Below are positions 27,193 through 35,868 of a stretch of 64,000 bases of DNA, one piece after another. The DNA comes from Actinoplanes xinjiangensis. GTDB lineage: Bacteria; Actinomycetota; Actinomycetes; Mycobacteriales; Micromonosporaceae. Both the position numbers and the translations under genes were made by a program. Under the pieces are notes generated by a model. The model saw nothing but the letters and a program-made list of their open reading frames with translations, ran no database searches and was not told the DNA's origin. Position 1 is the first letter of the stretch; each line of letters opens with the position of its first letter. The DNA lies in contig NZ_QGGR01000003.1 of NCBI RefSeq assembly GCF_003148685.1, positions 434,001 through 498,000 on the forward strand, in the 5' to 3' direction.

Positions 27193-29097
27193 TCAGTGGT
27201 CTCCGCGGATGATGCGGGCCAGGTAGGACTCGCTGCCGCCGGCGGCGGCGGGGAGCTGGTGGCGGAGTTTGTGGACGAAGGCGCCTTCCGTGATCGTCTG
27301 GAACATCTCCGGGTCGTACGGGCGGAGCAGTACCGACTGCAGCGCGTGCGGGGGTGTCGCGTTGAGCCGGAGGCCGGCGTCCCATTCGGTGCGGAAACGG
27401 TCGTCCAGGCGGTGCAGCATCTCGAAGATGTGGTGGTGCAGGAGGAAGTCGACGATCTCGCCGCGTTTCTCCCACCACAGGAAGGACGCGGCTCGCCACA
27501 GGTGCATGACGTAGCTGCCCGGGCGGCTCGCCAGGAACCAGTTGACCAGGTACGGGCCGGTGTAGGTGAAGGCGAACACGCTGCCCTGGGCGAGGGCCCG
27601 GTCGATGTGCGGCCGCAGTGGCTCGGTGACGAGGCAGGCGGCGTCGACCCAGATTCCGCCGAACTTCTCCAGCAGCAGCATCCGCAGCAGGTCGGAGAAG
27701 TGGTAGTGGTCGCCCTCCAGCGCGGCTGCCAGGTCTTCCGGCACGTCCACGTAGGCGCCGATGTTCGCCAGGGACAGCTCGTGCACCCGGGAACCGGGGT
27801 TGTTGGCGTGCAGCGCGGCCAGACAGGCCTTCACCACCGGCGGCGCCACGTCGAAGCCCTGCGCCCAGTAGACGAAGATCGGCTGGTCGAACGTGCTGTG
27901 CGCCGGGCGGGCCAGGCGCTGTTCGGCCTGGATGCGGATCTGGCCCAGGTGTTCGGCCAGGAAGATGCCCAGTTCACGGCGGGCGCCGAAGGACGTGACG
28001 TCGGAGTCGAGGAGGGCCGCTCCGTCGAACGGCAGCTTCGTGTCGTGGGCCAGGGCCGCGGCCGAGGCCCGGTGGCTGTCGTCGCGGCGCTTGAGTTTGT
28101 CGTAGGCCAGTGCCAGCGCGTAGCCACGCTCGAACGCCTCCGGCCGCTTCGCCACGGCGCCGCGCAGCAGCTGCTCGGCGGCCGCCCAGCGTTGCTCGGT
28201 GAGCGCGATCCGGCCCAGCTCCCAGGCTGCCTCGCCGTCCGGGTCGCCGGCCTTGACCACCTGCCGCAGCCCGTTGACGGCCGCCTGGGTGTCACCCTCG
28301 GCGAGGGCGAGCCGGGCGACGGCCAGCGGATCGCCGGCCATCAGCTCCCGCAGCGCAGCGGCTTCCTCGGGCGTCTCCGGTATGACGAGGGGCCCGTTGA
28401 GGGCAGCCCCAGAAACACCGGGAGCGTCGTCTGCGGTAGACGCGGTTATGGCGGCCGGGTCACGGCGCAGGGTACGGCGGGACGGTGACGCGTTCGGCTC
28501 GCCGGTCCACTCGTGGACGTGGACGGCGTCGTCCGGGGTGGCGCCGTCGAAGTGCCGGATCAGCGCCTCGGAGGCGGTGACCGCGTAGTCGTACCAGATC
28601 GCGTCGCCCTGTCCGGCGCCGAACCGGACCCGGACGTCCCGGGCACCGTCGGGAACGGTGAAGGTGACGCCGATCCGATGATGACCGTGTTCGTTGCGGG
28701 CCGGCATCGACCGGGTCGACACCGGCTCGTCGAGTGACCACTCGGCGGCCAGGCGTGGCGGTGGGCCGTCCAGCGGTTCGGCCAGGTAGACCGACACGCT
28801 GGCGCGGTAGGTGCCGGCGGGCAGGGTGGTCAGGGCCGGCGTCACGGCGGCACCGCCACCGCCGGGGACGGTCACCTTGAGGCCGGTCACGCCGGGCCGG
28901 CCGGGCACCTCGACCCGCTCGGCGGCCACCTGCTCGGGCACGTCGACGCCGTCCGGAGCGACCCGGAAACCGGGATCGGGTGCCAGGTTGAGCACCGATG
29001 GTGGGGCGGCGGCCGGCGTGGGGCCGGACTGCGGCGGGGTACGGCGGAGCACCGCTCGGATCCGGGTGAACCATTCGTCGGGTGCGGTCGCCGTCAT
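27193..29097 (-). CDS. TPR-containing glycosyltransferase (capsular-polysaccharide/DXD-sugar type)
   Basis: A 634-residue protein in three parts. Residues 30-200 form a beta-rich region resembling a carbohydrate-binding or CBM-like module (AGTYRASVSVYLAEPL, IGVTFTVPDGARDVRVRFG). Residues 245-350 are TPR-like helices. Residues 395-634 hold a Caps_synth/Gly_transf_sug domain: FVYWAQGFDVAPPVVKAC, LLRMLLLEKFGGIWVDA (DXD-type region) and NWFLASRPGSYVMHLW. Family members transfer sugars to polysaccharide or protein. ATG 29097 has AAAGGAA upstream. No other glycan genes adjoin it and there is no signal peptide, so action is probably cytoplasmic. Confidence 0.8.
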   Translation of the reverse strand: MTATAPDEWFTRIRAVLRRTPPQSGPTPAAAPPSVLNLAPDPGFRVAPDGVDVPEQVAAERVEVPGRPGVTGLKVTVPGGGGAAVTPALTTLPAGTYRASVSVYLAEPLDGPPPRLAAEWSLDEPVSTRSMPARNEHGHHRIGVTFTVPDGARDVRVRFGAGQGDAIWYDYAVTASEALIRHFDGATPDDAVHVHEWTGEPNASPSRRTLRRDPAAITASTADDAPGVSGAALNGPLVIPETPEEAAALRELMAGDPLAVARLALAEGDTQAAVNGLRQVVKAGDPDGEAAWELGRIALTEQRWAAAEQLLRGAVAKRPEAFERGYALALAYDKLKRRDDSHRASAAALAHDTKLPFDGAALLDSDVTSFGARRELGIFLAEHLGQIRIQAEQRLARPAHSTFDQPIFVYWAQGFDVAPPVVKACLAALHANNPGSRVHELSLANIGAYVDVPEDLAAALEGDHYHFSDLLRMLLLEKFGGIWVDAACLVTEPLRPHIDRALAQGSVFAFTYTGPYLVNWFLASRPGSYVMHLWRAASFLWWEKRGEIVDFLLHHHIFEMLHRLDDRFRTEWDAGLRLNATPPHALQSVLLRPYDPEMFQTITEGAFVHKLRHQLPAAAGGSESYLARIIRGDH

Positions 29098-29174
29098 CGA
29101 TGTTCCTTTCGCAGCGTGCCGCCGCAGTTTAGTAGGACATCCGACGCGGTCCGGCAGTGAGCGGACGAACGGTT

Positions 29175-30791
29175 CTACAACGGCAGCACCACCGCGGAGG
29201 GCCGCGCGCCGACGCAGGTCACGGTCATCCGGTAGCGCATCAGGTCGCCGGCGAACACCACGGCCGCGGCCAGGTCCGGGCCGGGGTCGGCCCGTTCCAC
29301 CTCGAATCCGGGCCGTGGCTCCCAGGCCAGCAGTTCCGCGCCGGCGGTCACGCACTTGGCCAGCACCGACCCGCCCGGTGAGTCCAGACGGGTGCCCTGC
29401 ACCGGCGGCGCCGAGGGGGACGGCGAACGGGAGGTGGTGACGCTCGGTTGCGGCCCGGCCTGCGAGGGCGCCGGCGGCTGCGGCGTGCGTGACGGGCCGC
29501 TTGCCACGGCTGCGGCGCTTGCGCTGGTCACCGGGGCACGTTCGGGGCGGCTGGTCACCTCGGTGGGCGGGGTGGCGGTCGGCCCGGCGGGAGCTTTGCG
29601 GGTGACCGTGGGTGAGGACCACGGTGGGGCTGCGGCTCCGGGTGATCCGGCCGGGTCGCCGTCTCCGGCGGCGAGCGCGAACGGCAGGACGAGGGCCAGG
29701 GTCGCCACGACGGCTGCGGCGGGCAGCCGCGCATGCTTCCAACGATGGGGTACGCCCACCCGCCCCGTGCCGTTGCGGGCAGCCGTTCCGCGCGGCCCTG
29801 GTGTGAGCGTCGTCGGCGCCCGGACGACGGGGCGGGTCTGTTCGCCGGTGCCGTCCGACGCCTCATGTGCGAAATCGGGCGCGTCCGGTCGTACCGTATC
29901 GGTGGGGGAAAGGATCGCGGCCTCGGCCGCGTCGCCCAGCATGCCCGCCACCTCCGCCGCGTCCGGTCGTGCCGCCGGGTCCTTGGCCAGGCACCGGGTG
30001 ACCATGTCGATGATCTCGGCGGGCACCCCGGTCTGACCGGCCAGCGGGATCGGCTCCTGGTAGACGTGCGCCTTGAGCATCTGCGTGGTGGTCTCGACGC
30101 TCCACGGCGCGATCCCGGCGAGGAGCCGGTAGAGCATCACCCCGAGCGCGTAGACGTCGGAGGCGGGTTCGATGGCGCCGCCGGTGAGGCGTTCCGGCGC
30201 GAGGTAGGCGGGGGTGCCGAGCAGGACGTCCTCGGGTGTGGCGGGCCCGGCGACGGCGGCGATGCCGAAGTCGACGACCTTGGCTCCGGCCGGGGTGACC
30301 ATGATGTTGGCGAGTTTGATGTCGCGATGCACGAGTCCGTCGGCGTGCGCGACGGCGAGGGCGGTGGCCACCTCGCCGCAGATCCGGAAGACGGTGCGCG
30401 GCGGAATGGGGCCGCGGGCGATGCGTTCCTGCAACGTCGGGCCGTTGATCAGTTCCATCACCACATAGGGGACCGGATGCCCGTCCTCGGCGGACTCGCC
30501 GAAATCGTAGATCTGCGCGATGTTCGGGTGCGAGAGGGTCGCCGCGGCCCGCGCCTCGTGCAGGATCCGGGCGCGGAACCGGTCGTCGCCGGCATAGCGT
30601 CCGGCCAGCACCTTGACCGCGACCTGGCGGTCCAGCACCTCGTCCAGCGCACGCCAGACGACCGCCATGCCACCGCGGCCGAGTTCGTTCTCCAGCCGGT
30701 ACCGGCCGCCGAGTTTCCGATCCGACTCCACCCGACGCAGTGTGCCCAAATGCTCGCCGATTCGCACATCCGAACACCGCTCGAATGCCAT
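29175..30791 (-). CDS. Membrane Ser/Thr protein kinase (PknB-like)
   Basis: A 538-residue Hanks-type kinase. Glycine loop LGRGGMAVVW, ATP lysine K60 (AVKVLAG), catalytic loop HRDIKLANIM (D157), DFG (D174) and the APE-like APERL are intact. A Pro/Thr-rich juxtamembrane linker leads to one helix at about 363-383 (AAAVVATLALVLPFALAAG), then a Ser/Pro/Thr-rich stalk and a small extracytoplasmic domain with two cysteines (AKCVTAG, VTCVGA). There are no PASTA repeats, so it is not the cell-division PknB. ATG 30791 is used; GTG 30731 is an alternative. Confidence 0.92.
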   Translation of the reverse strand: MAFERCSDVRIGEHLGTLRRVESDRKLGGRYRLENELGRGGMAVVWRALDEVLDRQVAVKVLAGRYAGDDRFRARILHEARAAATLSHPNIAQIYDFGESAEDGHPVPYVVMELINGPTLQERIARGPIPPRTVFRICGEVATALAVAHADGLVHRDIKLANIMVTPAGAKVVDFGIAAVAGPATPEDVLLGTPAYLAPERLTGGAIEPASDVYALGVMLYRLLAGIAPWSVETTTQMLKAHVYQEPIPLAGQTGVPAEIIDMVTRCLAKDPAARPDAAEVAGMLGDAAEAAILSPTDTVRPDAPDFAHEASDGTGEQTRPVVRAPTTLTPGPRGTAARNGTGRVGVPHRWKHARLPAAAVVATLALVLPFALAAGDGDPAGSPGAAAPPWSSPTVTRKAPAGPTATPPTEVTSRPERAPVTSASAAAVASGPSRTPQPPAPSQAGPQPSVTTSRSPSPSAPPVQGTRLDSPGGSVLAKCVTAGAELLAWEPRPGFEVERADPGPDLAAAVVFAGDLMRYRMTVTCVGARPSAVVLPL

Positions 30792-30948
30792 TCATGTTTC
30801 ACATTCACCTTTGTTCCGATAATCATTTCACGACTTACCGTCCACTATTCGGTGAATGGGCGGGGTTGGGCGGTGTGGTCCACCGGAGCGGTCATTCCGG
30901 TCCTTCCCGCCCGATCCCCGCCGGCCGTACGCCCGTAGGGTCTCCCGC

Positions 30949-31407
30949 ATGACGGACGACTGGCGGCATCTGCCCGCACCCGCCCGCCCGATCGCGGCCG
31001 CGGCCACCGCCGGTGTCGCCGCGGTCCGGGCCGCCGATCACGCCGCGCTCGACGAGGCGACGGCGGATCTGGCCGCTCTCGATCCGGCGCGCACCGGCCT
31101 GGTCCTGGGTACGGCGGTCCGCCTGCTGCTGGAGGACGGCCATCCGGACGGGCTGACCGCCGACGACGTGCGTGCCGTGCTGGCGAGTGGTGTCCGGTCG
31201 TGGCCGGACGCCGATCCGCAGGTGATGCTCTGGCTGCTGGCCGCGGCGCTGGGCGTGCTCGACGAGGACGCCGCGTCACCGCCGAAACCGGATGCCCTGG
31301 CCCGGCACGCTGTGGTGCTGCTCACCGACCTGCTGGCCGGCCGGGAGGTGGCGCCCTGGTGGACGGCGGCGCTGGCCGAGATCGAGCGGGCCCAGCTCAA
31401 CGATTAA
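30949..31407 (+). CDS. Hypothetical alpha-helical protein
   Basis: A 152-residue, alanine- and leucine-rich acidic protein (MTDDWRHLPAPARPI) with no signal peptide, membrane segment or motif I recognise. It may be an all-helical adaptor. Its stop lies at the left edge of the palindrome in front of the tetR gene, so it is either read with the pump operon's regulator or is an independent unit divergent from the kinase. Confidence 0.65.
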   Translation: MTDDWRHLPAPARPIAAAATAGVAAVRAADHAALDEATADLAALDPARTGLVLGTAVRLLLEDGHPDGLTADDVRAVLASGVRSWPDADPQVMLWLLAAALGVLDEDAASPPKPDALARHAVVLLTDLLAGREVAPWWTAALAEIERAQLND

Positions 31408-31430
31408 AACTTTGCAGAGACTGCAAGTTT
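31407..31430. promoter_or_regulatory. Probable TetR operator
   Basis: An imperfect palindrome with arms AAACTTTGCAG and CTGCAAGTTT around AGA, 18 bases before the tetR GTG. The A+T-rich arms stand out from the GC-rich surroundings. A -10-like AACTAA at 31433-31438 lies just after it, so the transcript may be almost leaderless and the repressor would block its own promoter. Confidence 0.65.
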
Positions 31431-31447
31431 GGAACTAACCTCTCCGC

Positions 31448-32038
31448 GTGCACGCGGATGACTCCCCCCTGCCCGGACGCCGGGAACTCAAGCGACGGCA
31501 GACCCGGCTCGCGCTGATCACAGCCGCGCTGCGCCTCGCTGACGAGCGCGGCGCCGACCGGGTGACCGTCGACGAGATCAGCGCGGCCGCCGAGGTGTCG
31601 CCGCGCACGTTCTTCAACTACTTCGCCACGAAGGAGGACGCCCTCGTCGGCGACCCCCTGGAGGACTGCGGCACCCCCGTGATCCCGGACCTGCCGCTGC
31701 TGGACGCCCTGCTGCACGCGCTGACACCGGCTTTCGAGCAGATCCAGCAGGACCGGGACCTCTGGCTGCTCCGGATGCGCGTGATCGCCGCCAACCCGCA
31801 GCTGCTGCCACTGCTCATCGCCGCGGCCGCCTCGGCCGAGCAGCGCCTCTCCGCAGCGATCGCCGCGCGCTCCGGCCTCGCCCCGGACCACCCCCGCCCG
31901 CCGGTCGTCGCCGCCGTGGCCAACGCCGCCGTCCGGGTCGCGCTGATCCGCTGGGCCGGCTCCGGCGGCTCCCGCCCGCTGATCGAACACGTCCGTGAAG
32001 CCTTCGCCATCCTCCACGATCTGAAAGAAAGCCGATGA
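31448..32038 (+). CDS. TetR-family repressor of the adjacent MFS pump
   Basis: A 196-residue protein with a TetR helix-turn-helix at residues 12-58 (RRQTRLALITAALRLADERG, VTVDEISAAAEVSPRTFFNYF). The C-terminal ligand domain is helical. GTG start at 31448. It overlaps the MFS start by 4 bases (ATGA), so regulator and pump share one transcript, a standard arrangement for drug-responsive export. Confidence 0.92.
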   Translation: MHADDSPLPGRRELKRRQTRLALITAALRLADERGADRVTVDEISAAAEVSPRTFFNYFATKEDALVGDPLEDCGTPVIPDLPLLDALLHALTPAFEQIQQDRDLWLLRMRVIAANPQLLPLLIAAAASAEQRLSAAIAARSGLAPDHPRPPVVAAVANAAVRVALIRWAGSGGSRPLIEHVREAFAILHDLKESR

Positions 32039-33588
32039 CAGCAGTAGAACCCGAACCCGCCGAGACCGCCGAGCGCATGTCGCACAAGGAGGTGGTGCAG
32101 GCGCTCTCCGGTCTGATGCTCGGCATGTTCGTGAGCATCCTGGCCTCCACCGTGGTCGCCAACGCACTGCCGCGGATCATCGCCGACCTGAACGGCAGCC
32201 AGTCCGTCTACACGTGGATCGTCACCACCGAGCTGCTGGCCATGACCGCCACCGTCCCGCTCTGGGGCAAGATGGCCGACCTCTACAGCAAGAAGCTGCT
32301 GATCCAGCTCTCCCTCGGTCTGTTCGTGGTCGGCTCACTGGTCGCCGGGTTCGCCCCGAACGTCGAGGTGCTCCTGGTCAGCCGGATCATCCAGGGCGTC
32401 GGCGCGGGCGGCATGACCGCGCTCGCGCTGATCGTGATGGCCGCGATGATCCCGCCGCGGGAACTGGGCCGCTACTCCGGCATGTTCGGCGCGGTCTTCG
32501 GCGTCGCGACCATCGCCGGGCCACTGATCGGCGGCGTCCTCGTGGACACGTCGTGGCTCGGCTGGCGCTGGTGCTTCCTGATCGGTGTGCCGTTCAGCCT
32601 GATCGCGATCGCACTGCTCCAGAGGACCCTGCACCTGCCGGTGACCCGCCGCGAGGTGAGCATCGACTGGCTGGGCGCACTGCTGATCACCGCGGGCGTC
32701 AGCACCCTGCTCGTCTGGTCCACCCTGGCCGGGCAGCACTTCGCGTGGGCGTCCTGGCAGACCACGGCGATGGTCTCGGCCGGCGTGGTGGTCCTGGCGC
32801 TCGCCGTGTGGGCCGAGTCTAAGGCCACCGAGCCGATCATCCCGCTCGGTATCTTCCGGCACCGCACCGTCACCCTCGCCATCGTCGCCAGCGTGCTGGT
32901 CGGGGTGGCGATGTTCGGCGGGACCGTCTTCCTCTCCCAGTACTTCCAGATCTCGCTCGGCAAGTCGCCGACCGTGGCCGGCCTGATGGGTCTGCCGATG
33001 GTCTTCGGCCTGCTGATCTCGTCGACCGTGGCCGGCGCGCTGATCACCCGGTTCGGGAAGTGGAAGGGCTTCCTGGTCGCCGGGTCGATCGTGATGACCG
33101 TCGGCATGCTGCTGCTCAGCACCATCGGCGCGGACACCGGCGTACCGGTGATCTCGGTCTACATGGCGATTCTCGGCATCGGTGTCGGCCTGCTCATGCA
33201 GAACCTGGTCCTGGCCGCGCAGAACGACGTGCCCGCGACCGAACTCGGCGCCACCACCTCGGCACTGACGTTCTTCCGCAGCATGGGCGGCTCGATCGGG
33301 GTCAGCGCGCTCGGCGCCGTCCTGACCAACCGGGTCACCACACTGTTCACCGAGAAGTTCGGCGCCGCCGCCGGTGGCGGCGAGGCGAAGGTCCCCGACC
33401 TGGAGACGTTGCCGCCCGAGGTCCTCACGGTGATCAAGGAGATCTACGGTACGGCCACCGCCGACCTGTTCCTGGTCGGGGCGCCGATCGCGTTCCTCGC
33501 GGTGATCGCGGTGCTCTTCATCCGGGAGAAGCCGCTCTCCACCCTCTCCGGTGACGAGCGGCTGAAGCAGGAGTCGGCCCTGCACTGA
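32035..33588 (+). CDS. DHA2-family (14-TMS) MFS drug exporter
   Basis: A 517-residue EmrB/QacA-type exporter. The first helices contain LGMFVSILASTVVANALPRI (motif D1), motif A reads GKMADLYSKKLL and motif C GPLIGGVLVD. Fourteen hydrophobic segments can be counted. The N-terminus is acidic. It should expel cationic or hydrophobic drugs by proton antiport. It is translationally coupled to the tetR gene. Confidence 0.93.
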   Translation: MTAVEPEPAETAERMSHKEVVQALSGLMLGMFVSILASTVVANALPRIIADLNGSQSVYTWIVTTELLAMTATVPLWGKMADLYSKKLLIQLSLGLFVVGSLVAGFAPNVEVLLVSRIIQGVGAGGMTALALIVMAAMIPPRELGRYSGMFGAVFGVATIAGPLIGGVLVDTSWLGWRWCFLIGVPFSLIAIALLQRTLHLPVTRREVSIDWLGALLITAGVSTLLVWSTLAGQHFAWASWQTTAMVSAGVVVLALAVWAESKATEPIIPLGIFRHRTVTLAIVASVLVGVAMFGGTVFLSQYFQISLGKSPTVAGLMGLPMVFGLLISSTVAGALITRFGKWKGFLVAGSIVMTVGMLLLSTIGADTGVPVISVYMAILGIGVGLLMQNLVLAAQNDVPATELGATTSALTFFRSMGGSIGVSALGAVLTNRVTTLFTEKFGAAAGGGEAKVPDLETLPPEVLTVIKEIYGTATADLFLVGAPIAFLAVIAVLFIREKPLSTLSGDERLKQESALH

Positions 33589-33647
33589 CGTTCACCACGG
33601 GCCGGTCGATGTCGGTCGGCCGGCCCTGCCCGAACGGGTGAGACCGG

Positions 33648-34004
33648 TCAGGACGGGCGCAGGCCCACCGAGGTCCGCGGTGTCGGCGGCTCGGCGCACC
33701 CGAGGAGGCCGACCAGCCCGGACACCCAGAGCTGCCGGTAGACCGTGGCACTGGGATGGCTGACCACCAGCTTCACACCGCTCGCGGCGGCCGTGTGGAA
33801 GCAGGCGACCAGAATGCCGATCCCGATGCTGTCGATCAGCATGACGCGTTGCAGGTCCAGACAGATCCGGCTCGGCGTCATGCCGGTCAGGACGTCGTTG
33901 ACCGCGTCCCTCATGACGTGAGCGTTGTCCAGATCGATCTCGCCGCTCGGGGCGATCTCGACGGTGCCGTCGGCCAGCTGGCGGGTCGTGATCGGCAGAT
34001 ACAC
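33648..34004 (-). CDS. STAS-domain anti-sigma-factor antagonist
   Basis: A 118-residue SpoIIAA/RsbV-like protein. The phosphorylation loop DSIGIGILV follows strand ICLDLQRVMLI, and the N-terminal GTVEIAPSGEIDLDNA is the usual opening of the fold. Such proteins bind an RsbW-type kinase anti-sigma factor when dephosphorylated and so free a sigma factor. GTG 34004 has GAGGG 5 bases upstream; the longer frame to 34064 adds an unlikely tail. No kinase or sigma gene lies nearby, so its partner is encoded elsewhere. Confidence 0.88.
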   Translation of the reverse strand: MYLPITTRQLADGTVEIAPSGEIDLDNAHVMRDAVNDVLTGMTPSRICLDLQRVMLIDSIGIGILVACFHTAAASGVKLVVSHPSATVYRQLWVSGLVGLLGCAEPPTPRTSVGLRPS

Positions 34005-34045
34005 AGCTGCCCTCTTCCTGGCGTCAGAGCCTTCTGAGCCGACGC

Positions 34046-34060
34046 CGAATCCTGCCGGGG
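34046..34060 (+). repeat. 15-bp copy of the tRNA-Arg 3' end
   Basis: CGAATCCTGCCGGGG here is identical and in the same orientation to 25663-25677 in the T-arm/acceptor end of tRNA-Arg. Such duplications mark the far end of elements integrated at a tRNA gene, but no integrase lies between, so this is a suggestion only. Confidence 0.4.
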
Positions 34061-34243
34061 ACACGGTGGCGCCGACCGAAGAAGTGGGGTCGTGCGCTGA
34101 GCGGCGTTCGCTGGGGACGCCGACCGGGAACCCGCGTTCCTACAACAATCCGCTGGTCTGCAAGTTACGCCACGTAGGCGCGGAACGCCAGAGTAGTTCA
34201 TATGGCCGGAATGTGCTGGAACGGTCACTGCGTGGCGGCCACG

Positions 34244-34272
34244 TTGACTGTCCACCCGCCTGACCGAATACT
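34244..34272 (+). promoter_or_regulatory. Sigma-70-type promoter of the AraC-family gene
   Basis: TTGACT (34244-34249), a 17-base spacer and AATACT (34267-34272) make a good housekeeping promoter. Transcription should begin near 34279, about 23 bases before the ATG at 34302. Confidence 0.65.
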
Positions 34273-34301
34273 CACCCCTATGCCTTGCAGCGCCAGACGG
34301 C

Positions 34302-35279
34302 ATGGTTGACGCCCTGCCGCGCGCCACGCCGGCGCCGGACGTCGTCTACTGCGACAGCGTCGACGGCGATCGGGCCCGACAGGTCCTGAATCGTTTTTAC
34401 GCCCCGATGGCCGCCGGCGGGGACCTGCGACTCGGCGTCGAGGTGATCCGGCTCGGACCTCTCACCGTGGGCCACCTCACCTTCGCCACCGGCGCGACCC
34501 TGGACTTCCGGTCACCGGCCGCCTACCACGTCACGCTGCCTCTCAGCGGGCTCGTGCGCGCCCGCCGGGACGGGCACGAGGTCACCGCCACCCCGGCCAC
34601 CGCGCTCGTCTTCCGGCCCGGTGACCGGGTCCAGCTGCGCCAGGAGCCGAACACCGCGGAACTGGACGTACGGATCGAGAGCTGGGCGCTGGAGGCGGAG
34701 TTGGTCGCGCTCCTCGGCCACCCGCTCGACGGCCCGATCGACCTGCCGCCCCACTTCGACCTCACCGAGGGCCCGGCGCTCAGCTGGAGCCGGCTCATCC
34801 GGTTGCTGCGTGACGAGTTCGACCACGAGAACAGCCTGATCTTCGAGCCGCTGATCGCCGAACAGCTGTGCAGCAGCGTGCTCAGCGGGCTGCTGCTGAG
34901 CGTGCCGCACCGGTATGCCGCCGAACTGGTGGCACCGGCGGCCACCGGACCGCCCCGGCCGATCCGCCGGGTTCTGGAGGCGATCAGCGGCGAGCCGGAA
35001 CACGCGTTCACGGTCGGCGAACTCGCGGCGATCGCCGGGATGAGCGTCCGCTCGCTCCAGTCCGGGTTCCGCCGGCACATCGGCAGCGCGCCCATGACGT
35101 ATCTCCAGCAGATCCGGCTCACCCGGGCGCACGAGACGCTCCGTACCGGTGACCCGGCCGCGATCACCGTCGCCGACGTGGCGAACCGCTGGGGGTTCGC
35201 CCACCTCGGGCGGTTCGCGTCCGCCTACCGGAAACGCTTCGGAGAGTCACCGTCGGAGACACTGCGGACGTCCACCTGA
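34302..35279 (+). CDS. AraC-family transcriptional regulator
   Basis: A 325-residue protein with an N-terminal cupin-like region (AAYHVTLPLSGLVRARRDG, ALVFRPGDRVQL) of the AraC_binding_2 type and a C-terminal double helix-turn-helix (EHAFTVGELAAIAGMSVRSL; VADVANRWGFAHLGRFASAY). The signature ends with KRFGESPSETLR. The effector is unknown. No obvious target is adjacent on the plus strand; the next gene is convergent. Confidence 0.9.
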   Translation: MVDALPRATPAPDVVYCDSVDGDRARQVLNRFYAPMAAGGDLRLGVEVIRLGPLTVGHLTFATGATLDFRSPAAYHVTLPLSGLVRARRDGHEVTATPATALVFRPGDRVQLRQEPNTAELDVRIESWALEAELVALLGHPLDGPIDLPPHFDLTEGPALSWSRLIRLLRDEFDHENSLIFEPLIAEQLCSSVLSGLLLSVPHRYAAELVAPAATGPPRPIRRVLEAISGEPEHAFTVGELAAIAGMSVRSLQSGFRRHIGSAPMTYLQQIRLTRAHETLRTGDPAAITVADVANRWGFAHLGRFASAYRKRFGESPSETLRTST

Positions 35280-35286
35280 ACGGGTG

Positions 35287-35616
35287 TCACTCCCCCGGGT
35301 CACCGCAGCGCCGCGGTTGGGGCACCCCGTCGGACTGACGCCGCACGCCCGGTACGCCGAACAGATGCCCCCGCGGGGGAACCCAGTCGCGCCAGGCCGC
35401 CAGCCGCGGCGGCACCGCGACCATCTCGCCGTCCCCCGGGGCGCATTGGCGGCGTAGGTACGCCACGACGCGCTCCGCCGCGGCCCCGCCGTTCTCGGCC
35501 AGGCTGCGCAGCACCCTGGGGTCGGCGCCGTCGCCCTCACGCAGCAGGGCGGCCAGGCCGGACAGTGCCTGCGCCACCTCGGAGGCGTCGCGCTCGGCAT
35601 CCCACAGGCCGGTCAT
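35287..35616 (-). CDS. Hypothetical protein
   Basis: A 109-residue frame from ATG 35616 with GGGGGAG seven bases upstream. It begins MTGLWDAERDASEVAQALSG, is helical for its first 60 residues and arginine/glycine-rich at the end. I recognise no family and see no signal peptide. The ribosome site is the main support for it being real. Confidence 0.5.
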   Translation of the reverse strand: MTGLWDAERDASEVAQALSGLAALLREGDGADPRVLRSLAENGGAAAERVVAYLRRQCAPGDGEMVAVPPRLAAWRDWVPPRGHLFGVPGVRRQSDGVPQPRRCGDPGE

Positions 35617-35868
35617 GCCCGCGCTCCCCCGCGCCGGGCCGGATCGTCCATACCTCTGGCTGTGCGGTCGGTCATGCAGTGCATCCCCTCACCCCGACAC
35701 GTACGCCGGCAGCGTCGCGGGCCCGCGATCGCCACCGCCGGGCGATTCGGCCCCCGGTGCACGTGACAAGGCGAAAATGTATTCGGCTCGCTACTATGCG
35801 TCCATCCGTAACGCGCAGGTTCTGTCCACTTAGCGCTCAGATCGGCCAGGACCAGATCAATACGACCG

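Noticed and set aside
25699..27226. Long open frames across the repeat region as a repeat protein
   Set aside because: All three plus-strand frames stay open because of base composition and the 49-bp period; none has a ribosome site or a domain.
26417..27499. 360-residue minus-strand frame
   Set aside because: It overlaps the glycosyltransferase in another frame and shows only shadow composition.
33599..33626. Terminator between the MFS exporter and the STAS gene
   Set aside because: Only 7-bp arms around a 14-base loop and no U tract; too weak to list.
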